DNA of 64,000 nucleotides from Nocardioides currus (GTDB lineage: Bacteria > Actinomycetota > Actinomycetes > Propionibacteriales > Nocardioidaceae), in the NCBI RefSeq assembly GCF_003057875.1, contig NZ_PYXZ01000001.1, positions 434,001 through 498,000 on the forward strand, read 5' to 3'. This document shows, piece by piece, positions 50,863-60,552 of the stretch. Under the pieces are notes generated by a model. It worked only from the letters and a program-made list of their open reading frames with translations. It was not told the DNA's origin and made no database searches. The position numbers and the translations under genes were made by a program. Position 1 is the first letter of the stretch, and each line of letters opens with the position of its first letter.

Positions 50863-51903
50863 TCAGAGCTCGCAGCCGACGAGCACGGGCTCGTTGACGA
50901 GGCGTACTCCGAAGGCCCGCTCGACCCCGTCGCGGACCGCGCGGGCAAGGGCGAGGAGGTCGTCGGTGCTCGCTCCCCCGCGGTTGGTGAGGGCCAGGGT
51001 GTGCTTGGTGGACAGCGAGGCCGGGCCGCCGACGTCGAAGCCCTTTCCGAACCCCGCCCGCTCGATCAGCCAGGCGGCACTGGTCTTGGTCGTCCCGTCG
51101 GGCTGTGGCCAGCGCGGCGCGTCGGCGGGCAGCGCGTCGGCCTGCTCGGCGCTCAGGAACGGGTTGGTGAAGAACGACCCGGCGCTCCAGGTGTCGTGGT
51201 CGTCGGCGTCGAGCACCATGCCCTTGCCGGCGCGCAGGCCGAGCACGGCGTCGCGCACGGATGCGAGCGGCGCCCGCTCGCCCGCCTCGACCCCGAGGGT
51301 GCGCGCGAGCTCGGCGTAGGCGACCGGTGCCCCCAGGGCGCCGGCGGGCAGCTGGAAGTCGACGCTCAGCACCACGTGGCGGCCGGCGTCGGCCTTGAAG
51401 CGCGAGTGGCGGTAGCCGAAGCCGCAGTCGGCGGCGGCGAAGGTGCGGATCCCGTTGAGCCGGCGGTCCCAGACGCGGACCGAGGCGATCGTCTGCGACA
51501 CCTCCTGGCCGTAGGCGCCGACGTTCTGGATCGGGGTGGCCCCGACGCTGCCGGGGATGCCGGAGAGGGCCTCGATGCCGACCCAGCCCCGCTCGACGGC
51601 AGTGGCGACGAGGTCGTCCCACGTCTCGCCGGCGGCCACCCGCACCAGCACCCCGCCGCAGACCCCGTCGGTGTCGTCGGTGTCCGGCGTGATGCCGGAC
51701 GTCGCGACCTCGACCACGAGCCCGTCGAACCCGGTGTCGGCGACGACGAGGTTGGACCCTCCGCCGAGGACCAGCACGGGTGTGCCCGCGGCGTCGGCGG
51801 CGGAGACGGCGTCGACCAGCTCCTGCTCGGTCGTCGCGCGCACCCAGTCGCGGGCCGGACCGCCGAGCCGCAGCGTGGTGTGGTCGGCGAGCAGGTCAGG
51901 CAC
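50863..51903 (-). CDS. murB: UDP-N-acetylenolpyruvoylglucosamine reductase
   Basis: 346 aa. FAD-binding motifs LVLGGGSNLVV and SGIPGSVGATPIQNVGAYGQ, active-site Ser within AGSFFTNPFLS, and the substrate Arg/Tyr region. Second step of UDP-MurNAc synthesis. Its start overlaps the hadB stop by 8 nt, so it is co-transcribed with rpmG-hadA-hadB. Confidence 0.95.
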   Translation of the reverse strand: MPDLLADHTTLRLGGPARDWVRATTEQELVDAVSAADAAGTPVLVLGGGSNLVVADTGFDGLVVEVATSGITPDTDDTDGVCGGVLVRVAAGETWDDLVATAVERGWVGIEALSGIPGSVGATPIQNVGAYGQEVSQTIASVRVWDRRLNGIRTFAAADCGFGYRHSRFKADAGRHVVLSVDFQLPAGALGAPVAYAELARTLGVEAGERAPLASVRDAVLGLRAGKGMVLDADDHDTWSAGSFFTNPFLSAEQADALPADAPRWPQPDGTTKTSAAWLIERAGFGKGFDVGGPASLSTKHTLALTNRGGASTDDLLALARAVRDGVERAFGVRLVNEPVLVGCEL

Positions 51904-52297
51904 GCACGACTGCCTTCGGCATGCCGAGGACCTTCTCGCCGTCGCACGTCACCTCGAGGGCGAGGGTGGCCAGCCCGTCCTCGACCTTCTTGACGCTGCC
52001 GCCGACCACGACGTCGACCGAGCCGGTGGCGGGGACGACGACCGGGTTGGTGAACTTGCAGCCGAGCTCGACGACCTCGGCCCCGTCGGTCCAGCTCGCG
52101 ACCGCGCGCCCGGCCAGGCCGAGGGTGAGCATGCCGTGGGCGATCACGCCGGGCAGGCCGACGCTGCGCGCGACGTCCTCGTCCTGGTGGATCGGGTTGG
52201 GGTCGCCGCTCGCCTCGGCGTAGGCGACGAGGTCGGCCCGGGTGAGCGGGAAGGTGACCGGGTCGAAGGTGTCGCCGGGCGTCAGGTCGGCGGTCAT
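51896..52297 (-). CDS. hadB: MaoC-like (R)-hydroxyacyl dehydratase subunit (HadB-like)
   Basis: 133 aa from the ATG at 52297, which overlaps the hadA stop (ATGA). Hot-dog fold with the hydratase-2 motif YAEASGDPNPIHQDEDVARS, where Asp and His are catalytic, and VIAHGMLTLGLAGRAV. Dehydrates 3-hydroxyacyl thioesters, pairing with the non-catalytic HadA-like subunit. The order hadA-hadB beside rpmG and tRNA genes matches mycobacteria, but hadC is absent. Confidence 0.88.
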   Translation of the reverse strand: MTADLTPGDTFDPVTFPLTRADLVAYAEASGDPNPIHQDEDVARSVGLPGVIAHGMLTLGLAGRAVASWTDGAEVVELGCKFTNPVVVPATGSVDVVVGGSVKKVEDGLATLALEVTCDGEKVLGMPKAVVRA

Positions 52298-52692
52298 GAC
52301 GCGCCTCCCGTGTGGACCAGGGTCGCCTTCGCCGTACACACGAGGGAGCCGTCGGCGTCGTGGATCAGGCTGCTGGTGCCGATGATGTCGGCCCCGCCGA
52401 TCTGGCGGAGCGAGGCGACCGTGAGGGTGGCCGTGAGCCGGTCACCGACGCGGACCGGGCGCTCGTAGGCGAAGCGCTGCTCGCCGTGGATGATGCGGAA
52501 CAGGTCGATCTGCTCGGCGGCGAGGAAGGCGTTCATGGCGTCGAAGGCCAGGACGATCGGGTAGGTCGGCGGGACGGTGCCGTCGGGGCCCGCGCCGAGC
52601 GCGGACGCGAAGGCGTCGACGTGCTCACGGGTGACCTCGCGCTGGCTCGTCGGTGGGAACTCGCGTCCCACGAGGGACTGATCGACCGGCAT
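52294..52692 (-). CDS. hadA: MaoC-like dehydratase, structural subunit (HadA-like)
   Basis: 132 aa. N-terminal MaoC hot-dog domain (FPPTSQREVTREHVDAFASA, IVLAFDAMNAFLA, IHGEQRFAYERPVRVGDRLT) without the catalytic Asp-His pair, so it is the partner that shapes the acyl tunnel. Co-transcribed with hadB. Confidence 0.88.
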   Translation of the reverse strand: MPVDQSLVGREFPPTSQREVTREHVDAFASALGAGPDGTVPPTYPIVLAFDAMNAFLAAEQIDLFRIIHGEQRFAYERPVRVGDRLTATLTVASLRQIGGADIIGTSSLIHDADGSLVCTAKATLVHTGGAS

Positions 52693-52723
52693 GGGTCGAG
52701 CCTAGAGGACCCCGGGAACGACG

Positions 52724-52752
52724 AAGACCCGCCAGGAGTCCTGGCGGGTCTT
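52724..52752 (-). terminator. Terminator or attenuator after rpmG
   Basis: A near-perfect 14-base inverted repeat AAGACCCGCCAGGA / TCCTGGCGGGTCTT meets around one central base; a realistic stem has about 12 pairs. It is 14 bases past the rpmG stop and 31 bases before the hadA start. It ends in a short T pair only. Could end most rpmG transcripts while letting some continue into hadAB-murB. Confidence 0.7.
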
Positions 52753-52766
52753 CGAGAAGAAGTCGA

Positions 52767-52937
52767 TCAGCGCGTCTCGCGGTGCGCGGTGTGCTTGCGG
52801 CAGCGCGGGCAGAACTTCGACAGCTCGATGCGGTCGGGGTCGTTGCGGCGGTTCTTCTTGGTGATGTAGTTCCGCTCCTTGCAGTCGACGCACGCGAGCG
52901 TGATCTTGGGGCGAACGTCAGAGCTCTTGCTGGCCAC
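52767..52937 (-). CDS. rpmG: Ribosomal protein L33
   Basis: 56 aa from the GTG at 52937, with AAGGACATCCC ahead. Two CxxC pairs (ACVDCKE and CPRCRKH), so the zinc-binding (C+) form. [20 protein letters not shown] is the typical core. Next to tRNA-Met and tRNA-Thr as in most actinobacteria. Confidence 0.96.
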   Translation of the reverse strand: MASKSSDVRPKITLACVDCKERNYITKKNRRNDPDRIELSKFCPRCRKHTAHRETR

Positions 52938-52976
52938 GGGATGTCCTTCGGTTGCTTGTGATTCGAGGCTGTTCGG

Positions 52977-53050
52977 TAGCGGGGGCGGGACTCGAACCCG
53001 CGACACCACGATTATGAGCCGTGTGCTCTAACCACCTGAGCTACCCCGCC
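52977..53050 (-). tRNA. tRNA-Met (CAT anticodon)
   Basis: 74 nt on the minus strand. Acceptor 5' GGCGGGG, D-loop GTAGCTCAGGTGG, anticodon loop CTCATAA between CGG-type stems, T-loop GTTCGAGTC. The GTAGCTCAGG start and normal first base pair fit an elongator methionine tRNA rather than the initiator. Confidence 0.92.
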
Positions 53051-53094
53051 GCCAGGCAAGTGTCACGCTGAGACTACGCGGGACTCCAACCCAG

Positions 53095-53167
53095 AGCCCC
53101 TTTACGGAATCGAACCGTAGACCTTCTCCTTACCATGGAGACGCTCTGCCGACTGAGCTAAAGGGGC
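53095..53167 (-). tRNA. tRNA-Thr (GGT anticodon)
   Basis: 73 nt on the minus strand. Acceptor GCCCCTT/AAGGGGC, anticodon stem TCTCC/GGAGA with loop ATGGTAA (anticodon GGT), T-loop GTTCGATTC. 44 nt from tRNA-Met; they are probably one transcript with rpmG. Confidence 0.95.
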
Positions 53168-53227
53168 AACGACGGAGAAGAATACACACGCCCCAGCGGG
53201 AACTGAAATCGCCTTCGTGGGCTCGTC

Positions 53228-54625
53228 TCAGTCCTGGATCCTGGGCCACGGAGCGGCCTCCTCCAGCTCGTACGCCAGCTCCAGCAGACGGGCCTCGCGA
53301 CCCCGTCCGGCGCCCAGCATCATCCCCTGCGGCAGGCCTGTCGAGGTGGTCGCCAGCGGCAGCGAGATCGCCGGCTCGCCGGTCGCGTTGGCGAGCGGCG
53401 TGAACGCCACCCAGTCGAGCAGCCGCTCCATGACCTGGTCGTAGTCGGCGCTCGCCGAGAGGTGCCCGACGCGGGGGGTCGCGGTCGCGAGGGTCGGGCT
53501 GAGCGTCACGTCGTACGTCGCGTGGTGGCGCGCCGCGAGGCGCTTGCTGGCCCCGATCCGGGCGATCGCGCGAGGCAGCCGGTGCAGGTTGCGGCGGGTG
53601 TGCCGGTCGAGCCCGAGGGTGAGGTTGTCCAGCCTGCTCGGGTCCCAGCTGGGGCCGAACGACATCCGGCCGGTGCGGACGATGAACATGGCCAGCGAGC
53701 CCCAGTAGAGCAGGAAGTCGTCGACGAACGAGTCGGGCACCGGCGGGTCGATCTCCTCCACCCGGTGCCCGAGCGACTCGAGCAGCGACGCGGTCTCGAG
53801 GGTGAGCTCGGCGACCTCGGGACTGCTCTCGCGACCGATCCCCTTCGTCACCACCGCGATGCGGAGCCGGGCCCGACCCGGTCGGGTGATGTCGCCGATC
53901 GGAGCCAGGCGCGGGTGCCGGAAGACCTTCTCGGCCTCGCGGAAGAAGGCGGCGGTGTCGCGCACCGACCGGGTCAGCACGCCGTCGGAGACGATCCGCA
54001 CGGGCATGTCGCGCATCGCCTTGTCCTGCGCGAGCCGGTCGCGGGTCGGCTTCAGGCCGACCAGGCCGTTGACGCTCGCCGGGATGCGGATCGACCCGCC
54101 GCCGTCGTTGGCGTGCGCGATCGGGACGACACCGGCGGCCACGAACGCGGCCGAGCCGGCGGACGACGCCCCGGCGTAGTGGTCGAGGTGCCACGGCGTG
54201 CGGACGGCGCCGAGCCGGGCGTGGTCGGCGGCCGCGTTGAAGCCGAACTCCGAGAGCTGGGTCTTGCCGAGCGGGACCAGACCGGTCGCGAGGTACATCC
54301 GGGCGAAGTCGCCGTCGACCTTGCTCGGCCGGGCGACGAACGCGTCGGTCCCCTGCTGCGTGGGGAGGCCCGCCACGTCGACGTTGTCCTTGACGAAGGT
54401 CGGCACACCGGCGAAGAAGCCCGGCCGCGGCGATCGCGCCTCGGCGCGGGCCCGGTCGAACGCCTCGTGGGCCAACGCCCCGAGGTCGGCGTCCACCGCC
54501 TGCGCCCGCGCGATCGCCGCCTCGACCACGTCCACGACCGGCAGGCCGTCGTGCAGGGCCTGCACCAGCCCGACCGCGTCGAGGTCCTGCAGGGCATCGT
54601 CGGCGAAGGCGTGCACGCGCGTCAT
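53228..54625 (-). CDS. Amidase-signature family amidase
   Basis: 465 aa from the ATG at 54625; a far longer frame that joins it to the ROK gene is a shadow. The Ser-cisSer-Lys triad is present: Lys in FVKDNVDV (about 79), the cis-Ser and Ser in AGASSAGSAAFVAAG and NDGGGSIRIPASVNGLVG. Hydrolyses amide bonds of small molecules; substrate not predictable. Single gene between the tRNA cluster and the ROK regulator. Confidence 0.9.
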   Translation of the reverse strand: MTRVHAFADDALQDLDAVGLVQALHDGLPVVDVVEAAIARAQAVDADLGALAHEAFDRARAEARSPRPGFFAGVPTFVKDNVDVAGLPTQQGTDAFVARPSKVDGDFARMYLATGLVPLGKTQLSEFGFNAAADHARLGAVRTPWHLDHYAGASSAGSAAFVAAGVVPIAHANDGGGSIRIPASVNGLVGLKPTRDRLAQDKAMRDMPVRIVSDGVLTRSVRDTAAFFREAEKVFRHPRLAPIGDITRPGRARLRIAVVTKGIGRESSPEVAELTLETASLLESLGHRVEEIDPPVPDSFVDDFLLYWGSLAMFIVRTGRMSFGPSWDPSRLDNLTLGLDRHTRRNLHRLPRAIARIGASKRLAARHHATYDVTLSPTLATATPRVGHLSASADYDQVMERLLDWVAFTPLANATGEPAISLPLATTSTGLPQGMMLGAGRGREARLLELAYELEEAAPWPRIQD

Positions 54626-54666
54626 GACGGGAGAACCTAGGCCCACGCCCGGCCCCGGGGGAAGCG

Positions 54667-55878
54667 TCAGGGACGCCGGCCGGACAGGCCGGCGTCGACG
54701 GCCGCCGGCGACAGCACCGACTCCAGCGCCAGGCGCACGCACCCGACCAGGCCGGCGCGATCGCCGTACGTCGAGGGCAGCAGCTGCAGGTCGCGCCCGG
54801 CCATCGCCGTGGTCGCCGGGAAGAGGCCTTCGCGGAGCCCGGCCGCGAAGGTGTCGAAGGCGCCGGCCATGTCGCCGCCGACCACGATCGCGCGGGGGTT
54901 GAGGACCGTCACGGTGGCGGCCAGCGCCTCGCCGACGTGGCGACCGGACTGGCGCACGATCGCGCGGGCGGAGCCGTCGCCGCCCACGGCGCGGGCCACC
55001 AGGTCGCGCACGTGGTCGACCTCCTGGCCGACCTCGCGAAGGCGCTGCACCAACGCCCAGCCGCCGGCGACCGCCTCCAGGCAGCCGGTGTCGCCGCACC
55101 GGCAGCGCAACCCCTCGGCGGCCGCGACCTTCACATGGCCGAGCTCGCCGGCCACGCCGCCGTGGCCGCGGACCAGGCGACCCTCCGCGATGATGCCGAG
55201 CCCGATGCCGGTCGACGCCTTGAGCACGAGCACGTCGTCGCCCTCGCCGACGAGGTGGTCGCGCTCGGACAGCGCCATCACGTTGCAGTCGTTGTCGATG
55301 ACGAGCGGGGCGGCGGACACGGAGGCGAGGTAGGGCGCCAGCGGGACGCCGTCCCAGCCGGCGAGAGCGGGCGAGTCGACGCTCACTCCGCGCCAGCGGT
55401 CGACGGCGCCGGAGACGGAGACCCCGATCCCGACCACCTCGTCGCCGCTGCGGCCGAGGTCGGCCAGCATCCGCGCGAGGTGCTCGGCGATGACCGGCAT
55501 CAGCACGTCGGGGCCGAGCCCGACCTCCTGGTCGTGGCTGGTCGAGGCGAGCTCGGTGCCGTCGAGCGCGGAGACCGAGGTCTGCGAGCGGCTGCGGCCG
55601 ATCGCGACCGCGAGCACGAGCCCGGCGTCCCGGTTGAGGACCAGGGTGGCGGCCGGCCGGCCGCCGGTGGCGGACTCCTCGTCGCCCTCGAGCACCAGGC
55701 CGGCGGCGACGAGCGCGGAGAGGCGCGCGCCCACCGCCGTACGCGAGAGACCGGTGAGTCGCACGAGCTCGCCGCGCGTCGACGCCCGGCCCGACCGGAT
55801 CAGGTGCAGCACCTCGCCCGCGGTGGCCCCGGCCGGTGACGGCGGGGAGGCGGCGAGAGGAGGCATGGTGCCGCGCAT
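54667..55878 (-). CDS. ROK family transcriptional regulator
   Basis: 403 aa (399 from the ATG at 55866). N-terminal winged helix-turn-helix (about 20-80; LIRSGRASTRGELVRLTGLS, RTAVGARLSALVAAGLVL) and ROK sugar-kinase-like domain with a Cys-zinc site (GLRCRCGDTGCLEAVAGG), DNDCNVMAL and STGIGLGIIAEG. ROK repressors sense sugars or sugar phosphates. Divergent from zwf-edd-eda across 80 bp, so it is the natural candidate to control the Entner-Doudoroff operon. Confidence 0.9.
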   Translation of the reverse strand: MRGTMPPLAASPPSPAGATAGEVLHLIRSGRASTRGELVRLTGLSRTAVGARLSALVAAGLVLEGDEESATGGRPAATLVLNRDAGLVLAVAIGRSRSQTSVSALDGTELASTSHDQEVGLGPDVLMPVIAEHLARMLADLGRSGDEVVGIGVSVSGAVDRWRGVSVDSPALAGWDGVPLAPYLASVSAAPLVIDNDCNVMALSERDHLVGEGDDVLVLKASTGIGLGIIAEGRLVRGHGGVAGELGHVKVAAAEGLRCRCGDTGCLEAVAGGWALVQRLREVGQEVDHVRDLVARAVGGDGSARAIVRQSGRHVGEALAATVTVLNPRAIVVGGDMAGAFDTFAAGLREGLFPATTAMAGRDLQLLPSTYGDRAGLVGCVRLALESVLSPAAVDAGLSGRRP

Positions 55879-55921
55879 TCAAGCATCCGATCACTTATGT
55901 CTGAGAAATACTGAAGTTCGG

Positions 55922-55950
55922 TTGTGCAAGACCATAACCCTCCGTACCGT
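55922..55950 (+). promoter_or_regulatory. Candidate zwf promoter (leaderless)
   Basis: TTGTGC at 55922-55927 and TACCGT at 55945-55950 with 17 bases between. Transcription would begin 7-9 bases later, at or just before the ATG at 55959, and no ribosome-binding sequence precedes the start (GGTCTCCC). The AT-rich stretch just upstream (55890-55918) probably holds the divergent ROK promoter. Confidence 0.4.
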
Positions 55951-55958
55951 GGTCTCCC

Positions 55959-57452
55959 ATGAACGGATCCACCGCCGCGACGCCGGTCGAGCCCTGTGAC
56001 TTCACCGTCTTCGGCGGCACCGGCGACCTGGCCCTGCGCAAGCTCCTCCCCGCCCTCTACCTCCGCGACCGCGACGGCCAGCTGCCCGACGGGTTCCGCA
56101 TCGTCGGCGTCTCCCGGGCCGAGGCCGACGACGAGGGCTACCGCGTGATGGTCGAGGCCGCGCTGGTCGAGCACGTGCCGAGCGACGAGCTCGACGCCAC
56201 GGTCGTACGCCGCCTGCTGGGCCGCCTCCACCACGTCACGCTCGACGTGGAGGACGTCGCCGACTGGCACCGGCTCCACGAGCGGCTCAAGGACGGCGCG
56301 GCCTCCGACGACGTCATCCGCGTCTTCTACCTCGCCGTCGCCCCTGCCCTCTTCGGGCCCATCTGCGACCACCTGGACCAGTTCGGGCTGGCCACCGAGC
56401 GCTCGCGCGTGGTGCTGGAGAAGCCGGTCGGCACCGACCTGGCCACCGCCCGCGCCGTCAACGAGGCCGTCGGCCGCGTCTTCGACGAGTCGCACATCTT
56501 CCGCATCGACCACTACCTCGGCAAGGAGAGCGTCCAGAACCTGCTGGTCACGCGCTTCGCCAACACCTTCCTCGAGCCGCTGTGGAACAGCCACTGGGTC
56601 GACCACGTGCAGATCACGGTCTCGGAGTCGCTCGGCGTCGGCGAGCGCGGCTCCTACTACGACCGCTCCGGCGCGCTGCGCGACATGGTGCAGAACCACC
56701 TGCTCCAGCTGCTGTGCCTCGTCGCGATGGAGCCGCCGACGTACGTCGACCGCGAGACCGTGCGCGACGAGAAGCTCAAGGTGCTCCAGGCGCTGCGCCC
56801 GATGACTCCCGACCTCGTCGACCGCGACACCGTGGCCGGGCAGTACGCCGCCGGCCTGTGCGACGGGGCGGCCGCGCCGTCGTACGCCGACGAGGTCGGC
56901 CACACGAGCGACACCGAGACCTTCGTGGCGATCAAGACCGAGGTGCAGAACTGGCGCTGGGCGGGCGTGCCGTTCTACCTGCGGACCGGCAAGCGGATGT
57001 CGGAGCGGCTCTCGGAGATCGTCGTGGTCTTCAAGGAGCCGCCGCACCCGATGTTCCCGCACAGCGAGGGCACCAGCGAGGCCAACCGCCTGCACATCCG
57101 GGTGCAACCCGACGAGGGCATGCGCCTGCACATGACGGCCAAGGAGCCCGGCCCCGGCGGCATCCGCCTGCGCCCCGTCTCGCTCGACCTGAGCTACGCC
57201 ACCGCCTTCGGCCAGCGCTCCCCCGACGCCTACGAGCGGCTCCTCATGGACGTCGTCCGCGGCAACACCACCCTGTTCATGCGGCGCGACGAGGTCGAGG
57301 CCGCCTGGACCTGGGTGGCCCCGATCCTCGAACGCTGGTCGGAGCCGACCCACCGACCCCGGCGCTACCCCGCCGGCACGCACGGACCCTTCGCCGCCAA
57401 CACGCTCCTCGAGCGCGACGGCCGATCCTGGCAGGAGACCGGAATCGAATGA
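55959..57452 (+). CDS. zwf: Glucose-6-phosphate 1-dehydrogenase
   Basis: 497 aa. NADP-binding motif GGTGDLA at 19-25, catalytic RIDHYLGKE at 182-190, and VIEKPVG-like LEKPVGTDL. First gene of a three-gene Entner-Doudoroff operon; the next gene starts in ATGA overlap. Feeds 6-phosphogluconate to Edd; no pgl is in the operon, so lactonase comes from elsewhere. Confidence 0.95.
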   Translation: MNGSTAATPVEPCDFTVFGGTGDLALRKLLPALYLRDRDGQLPDGFRIVGVSRAEADDEGYRVMVEAALVEHVPSDELDATVVRRLLGRLHHVTLDVEDVADWHRLHERLKDGAASDDVIRVFYLAVAPALFGPICDHLDQFGLATERSRVVLEKPVGTDLATARAVNEAVGRVFDESHIFRIDHYLGKESVQNLLVTRFANTFLEPLWNSHWVDHVQITVSESLGVGERGSYYDRSGALRDMVQNHLLQLLCLVAMEPPTYVDRETVRDEKLKVLQALRPMTPDLVDRDTVAGQYAAGLCDGAAAPSYADEVGHTSDTETFVAIKTEVQNWRWAGVPFYLRTGKRMSERLSEIVVVFKEPPHPMFPHSEGTSEANRLHIRVQPDEGMRLHMTAKEPGPGGIRLRPVSLDLSYATAFGQRSPDAYERLLMDVVRGNTTLFMRRDEVEAAWTWVAPILERWSEPTHRPRRYPAGTHGPFAANTLLERDGRSWQETGIE

Positions 57453-59329
57453 GCACCTCACGCCCCACCCTGGACCCCACCGTCGCCGCGGTGACCGAGC
57501 GCATCACGCGCCGCAGCGCCGGCACCCGCAGCGCCTACCTCGCCCGTGTCGCCGCGGCCACCGAGTCCGGCCCGGCCCGTGGCCGACTGGCCTGCGCCAA
57601 CCTCGCGCACGGCTTCGCCGCCGCTGACGAGCCGACCAAGGCCGGCCTGAGGTCGGGCCGCAAGCCGAACGTGGCGATCGTGTCGTCGTACAACGACATG
57701 CTCTCCGCCCACCAGCCCTTCCGCGACGTGCCGGAGGTGCTGAAGAAGTCGATCGTGAAGGCCGGCGGTCTCGCCCAGTTCGCCGGCGGCGTGCCCGCGA
57801 TGTGCGACGGCATCACCCAGGGCCGCGCGGGCATGGAGCTCTCGCTCTTCAGCCGCGACCTGATCGCGATGTCGACCGCGGTGGCGCTCTCGCACGACAT
57901 GTTCGACGCCGCGATCATGCTCGGCGTCTGCGACAAGATCGTGCCCGGTCTGCTGATCGGCGCGCTGTCCTTCGGCCACCTGCCGACGGTCTTCGTGCCG
58001 GCCGGGCCGATGACCTCCGGGCTGCCCAACGGCGAGAAGGCGCGGGTGCGCCAGCTCTACGCCGAGGGCAAGGTCGGGCGCGAGGAGCTGCTCGAGGCCG
58101 AGTCGAGGTCCTACCACTCGGCCGGCACCTGCACGTTCTACGGCACCGCCAACAGCAACCAGATGCTGATGGAGGTGATGGGCCTGCACCTGCCCGACGC
58201 GACCTTCACCAACCCCGGCACCCCGCTCCGCGCCGCGCTCGACCGCGCGGCCGGCGAGCGCGCCGTGGCGATCACCGCCGCCGGTGGCGAGCCGACCCCG
58301 GTCGGCCACCTCGTGGACGAGAAGTCGGTGGTCAACGCGTGCGTCGCGCTGCTCGCGACCGGCGGCTCGACCAACCACACGATGCACCTGGTCGCGATCG
58401 CGGCCGCGGCCGGCATCACGCTGACGTGGGACGACCTGTCCGACCTGTCGGCGGCGGTGCCGCTGCTGACCCGGATCTATCCCAACGGCACGGCGGACGT
58501 GAACCACTTCGCCGCCGCCGGCGGGACGCCGTTCCTGATCCACACGCTGCTCAAGCACGGCTACCTCCACGACGACGTGCTCACGGTGTCGGGTCGCGGC
58601 CTGTGGCGGCACACGCACGAGGCGCGCCTCGACGGCGAGAAGGTCGTGTGGGAGGAAGGCCCGAAGTCGTCACTCGACACGACCGTCCTCCGCCCGGCTG
58701 ACGACCCGTTCGCCCCCGACGGCGGACTCCGCATGCTCTCGGGCCGGCTCGGACGCGCGGTCGTCAAGACCTCCGCGGTCAAGGCCGAGCACCGCGTCGT
58801 CACCGCGCCCGCGATGGTGTTCGACGACCAGGCCGACTTCCTGGCCGCCTTCGCCGAGGGGCGCCTCGACGGCCGCGACCTCGTCGCCGTGATCCGCTAC
58901 CAGGGTCCGGCCGCCAACGGGATGCCCGAGCTGCACAAGCTGATGCCCGCGCTCGGGGTGCTGCAGGACCGCGGGCAGCGGGTCGCCGTCGTCACCGACG
59001 GTCGCATGTCCGGAGCCTCCGGCAAGGTCCTCGCCGCGATCCACGTGACGCCGGAGTCGGCGCTCGGCGGCCCGCTGGCGCGGGTGCTCGACGGCGACCT
59101 CGTCACGGTCGACGCCGAGACCGGGGTGCTCGAGATCGCCGTCTCGGAGGAGGAGTTCGAGCACCGCCCGACGACCGGCCGTGCGCCGTACGACGTGGAG
59201 TGGGCCGGCACCGGCCGTGAGCTCTTCGCCGGCTTCCGCGCCATCGTCGGCTCGGCCGAGACCGGCGCCAGCGTGATCCGACCCCTGCCCGCCCCCACCG
59301 AGGAGAGCCCCGTTGCCCAGCACGCATGA
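57449..59329 (+). CDS. edd: 6-phosphogluconate dehydratase
   Basis: 626 aa. IlvD/Edd family with iron-sulfur cysteines in [23 protein letters not shown] and [13 protein letters not shown], and the [20 protein letters not shown] motifs. Makes 2-keto-3-deoxy-6-phosphogluconate. Length and position before eda favour Edd over IlvD. The C-terminal [10 protein letters not shown] is the second conserved box. Confidence 0.95.
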   Translation: MSTSRPTLDPTVAAVTERITRRSAGTRSAYLARVAAATESGPARGRLACANLAHGFAAADEPTKAGLRSGRKPNVAIVSSYNDMLSAHQPFRDVPEVLKKSIVKAGGLAQFAGGVPAMCDGITQGRAGMELSLFSRDLIAMSTAVALSHDMFDAAIMLGVCDKIVPGLLIGALSFGHLPTVFVPAGPMTSGLPNGEKARVRQLYAEGKVGREELLEAESRSYHSAGTCTFYGTANSNQMLMEVMGLHLPDATFTNPGTPLRAALDRAAGERAVAITAAGGEPTPVGHLVDEKSVVNACVALLATGGSTNHTMHLVAIAAAAGITLTWDDLSDLSAAVPLLTRIYPNGTADVNHFAAAGGTPFLIHTLLKHGYLHDDVLTVSGRGLWRHTHEARLDGEKVVWEEGPKSSLDTTVLRPADDPFAPDGGLRMLSGRLGRAVVKTSAVKAEHRVVTAPAMVFDDQADFLAAFAEGRLDGRDLVAVIRYQGPAANGMPELHKLMPALGVLQDRGQRVAVVTDGRMSGASGKVLAAIHVTPESALGGPLARVLDGDLVTVDAETGVLEIAVSEEEFEHRPTTGRAPYDVEWAGTGRELFAGFRAIVGSAETGASVIRPLPAPTEESPVAQHA

Positions 59330-59939
59330 CTCCCTGTTGTCCCTCGTCCCGGTCGTCCCGGTCGTCGTCGTCGACGACCTGGCGCACGCCGTGCCGGTCG
59401 CCCGCGCCCTCGTCGAGGGTGGGGTGCCGGTGATCGAGCTGACCCTGCGCACCCCGGTCGCGCTCGACGCGATCGAGGCGATCGCCCGTGAGGTGCCGGA
59501 GATCCTCGTCGGCGCCGGCACGATCGTGACCCCGGGCCAGGTGAAGCAGGCCCACGACGCCGGGGCGCAGTTCCTCGTCTCCCCCGGCTGCACGCCGGCG
59601 CTGCTGTCCGCGATGTCCGACTCCGGGCTGCCGTTCCTGCCCGGCACCGCGACCGTGTCGGAGGCGATGGCCGTGCTCGAGGCGGGCTTCACCGAGATGA
59701 AGTTCTTCCCGGCGGAGGCGTCCGGCGGAGCGGCGTACCTCTCCTCGATCGCCTCGCCGCTGCCGGCGGCGCGCTTCTGCCCGACCGGCGGCATCACCGC
59801 GGCGAGCGCCGGGTCCTACCTCGCCCTGCCCAACGTCGGGTGCGTCGGCGGCTCGTGGCTGACCCCGAAGGACGCGCTGGCGGCCGGCGACTGGGCGCGG
59901 GTCACCGAGCTCGCACGGGCGGCGGCCTCACTGGGCTGA
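59313..59939 (+). CDS. eda: 2-keto-3-deoxy-6-phosphogluconate aldolase
   Basis: 208 aa from a TTG start with GAGGAG ahead; overlaps edd by 17 nt. Class I aldolase: Schiff-base Lys in [13 protein letters not shown], Glu in IELTLRTP, and [14 protein letters not shown]. Splits KDPG to pyruvate and glyceraldehyde 3-phosphate. Its stop region overlaps the convergent tag stop by 12 nt. Confidence 0.95.
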   Translation: MPSTHDSLLSLVPVVPVVVVDDLAHAVPVARALVEGGVPVIELTLRTPVALDAIEAIAREVPEILVGAGTIVTPGQVKQAHDAGAQFLVSPGCTPALLSAMSDSGLPFLPGTATVSEAMAVLEAGFTEMKFFPAEASGGAAYLSSIASPLPAARFCPTGGITAASAGSYLALPNVGCVGGSWLTPKDALAAGDWARVTELARAAASLG

Positions 59940-60527
59940 CGCCCAGACCCCGCTGCTGCCGCGGCGGTGGCAGCCGACGAGGTGGTCGTCGACGATCCCG
60001 ATGGCCTCCATCAGGGCATACATCGTCGTCGGGCCGACGTGGGCGAAGCCGATCTTCTTCAGCGCCCTGCTGAGCGCGATGCTCTCGGCGCTGGTGGTGG
60101 CCATCTCGGCGGTGTCGCGCGGGGCCGGCGTCTCGTCGGGACGGAACGACCAGAGGAAGTCGACGAGCCCGCCCTGCTCGCGCAGCGCGACGGTCGCCCG
60201 CGCGTTGGCGACGGCGGCGTCGATCTTGCGCCGGTTGCGCACGATGCGCGGCTCCGCCATCAGTCGCTCGGTGTCGGCCTCGTCGAAGCCCGCGACGACG
60301 TCGGCGTCGAAGCCGGCGAAGACCTCGCGGAACGCCGGGCGCTTGTTGAGGATCGTCAGCCAGGACAGACCCGACTGGAACGCCTCGAGGGTCAGCCGCT
60401 CGAGGTGGGCGGCCTCGCCGTCGACCGGCATCCCCCACTCGGTGTCGTGGTAGGCGAGGTTGACAGGATCACCCGCTCCCCACGGGCAGCGTGCGACTCC
60501 GTCGTCCCCGATCACCGGTCCGGCCAT
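59928..60527 (-). CDS. tag: DNA-3-methyladenine glycosylase I
   Basis: 199 aa. ARCPWGAGDPVNLAYHDTEWG with the zinc-ligand Cys and His, FQSGLSWLTILNKRPAFREV, and GPTTMYALMEAIGIVDDHLVGC. Removes 3-methyladenine from DNA. 25 nt separate it from the gene upstream on the same strand. Confidence 0.95.
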   Translation of the reverse strand: MAGPVIGDDGVARCPWGAGDPVNLAYHDTEWGMPVDGEAAHLERLTLEAFQSGLSWLTILNKRPAFREVFAGFDADVVAGFDEADTERLMAEPRIVRNRRKIDAAVANARATVALREQGGLVDFLWSFRPDETPAPRDTAEMATTSAESIALSRALKKIGFAHVGPTTMYALMEAIGIVDDHLVGCHRRGSSGVWASAQ

Positions 60528-60552
60528 GCCGCCATCCTCGCCGACAACGGCC

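Noticed and set aside
53228..55894. Single 888-codon frame that joins the ROK region and the amidase
   Set aside because: The first half is an Arg-rich shadow of the ROK gene in another frame; amidase homology begins at 54625.
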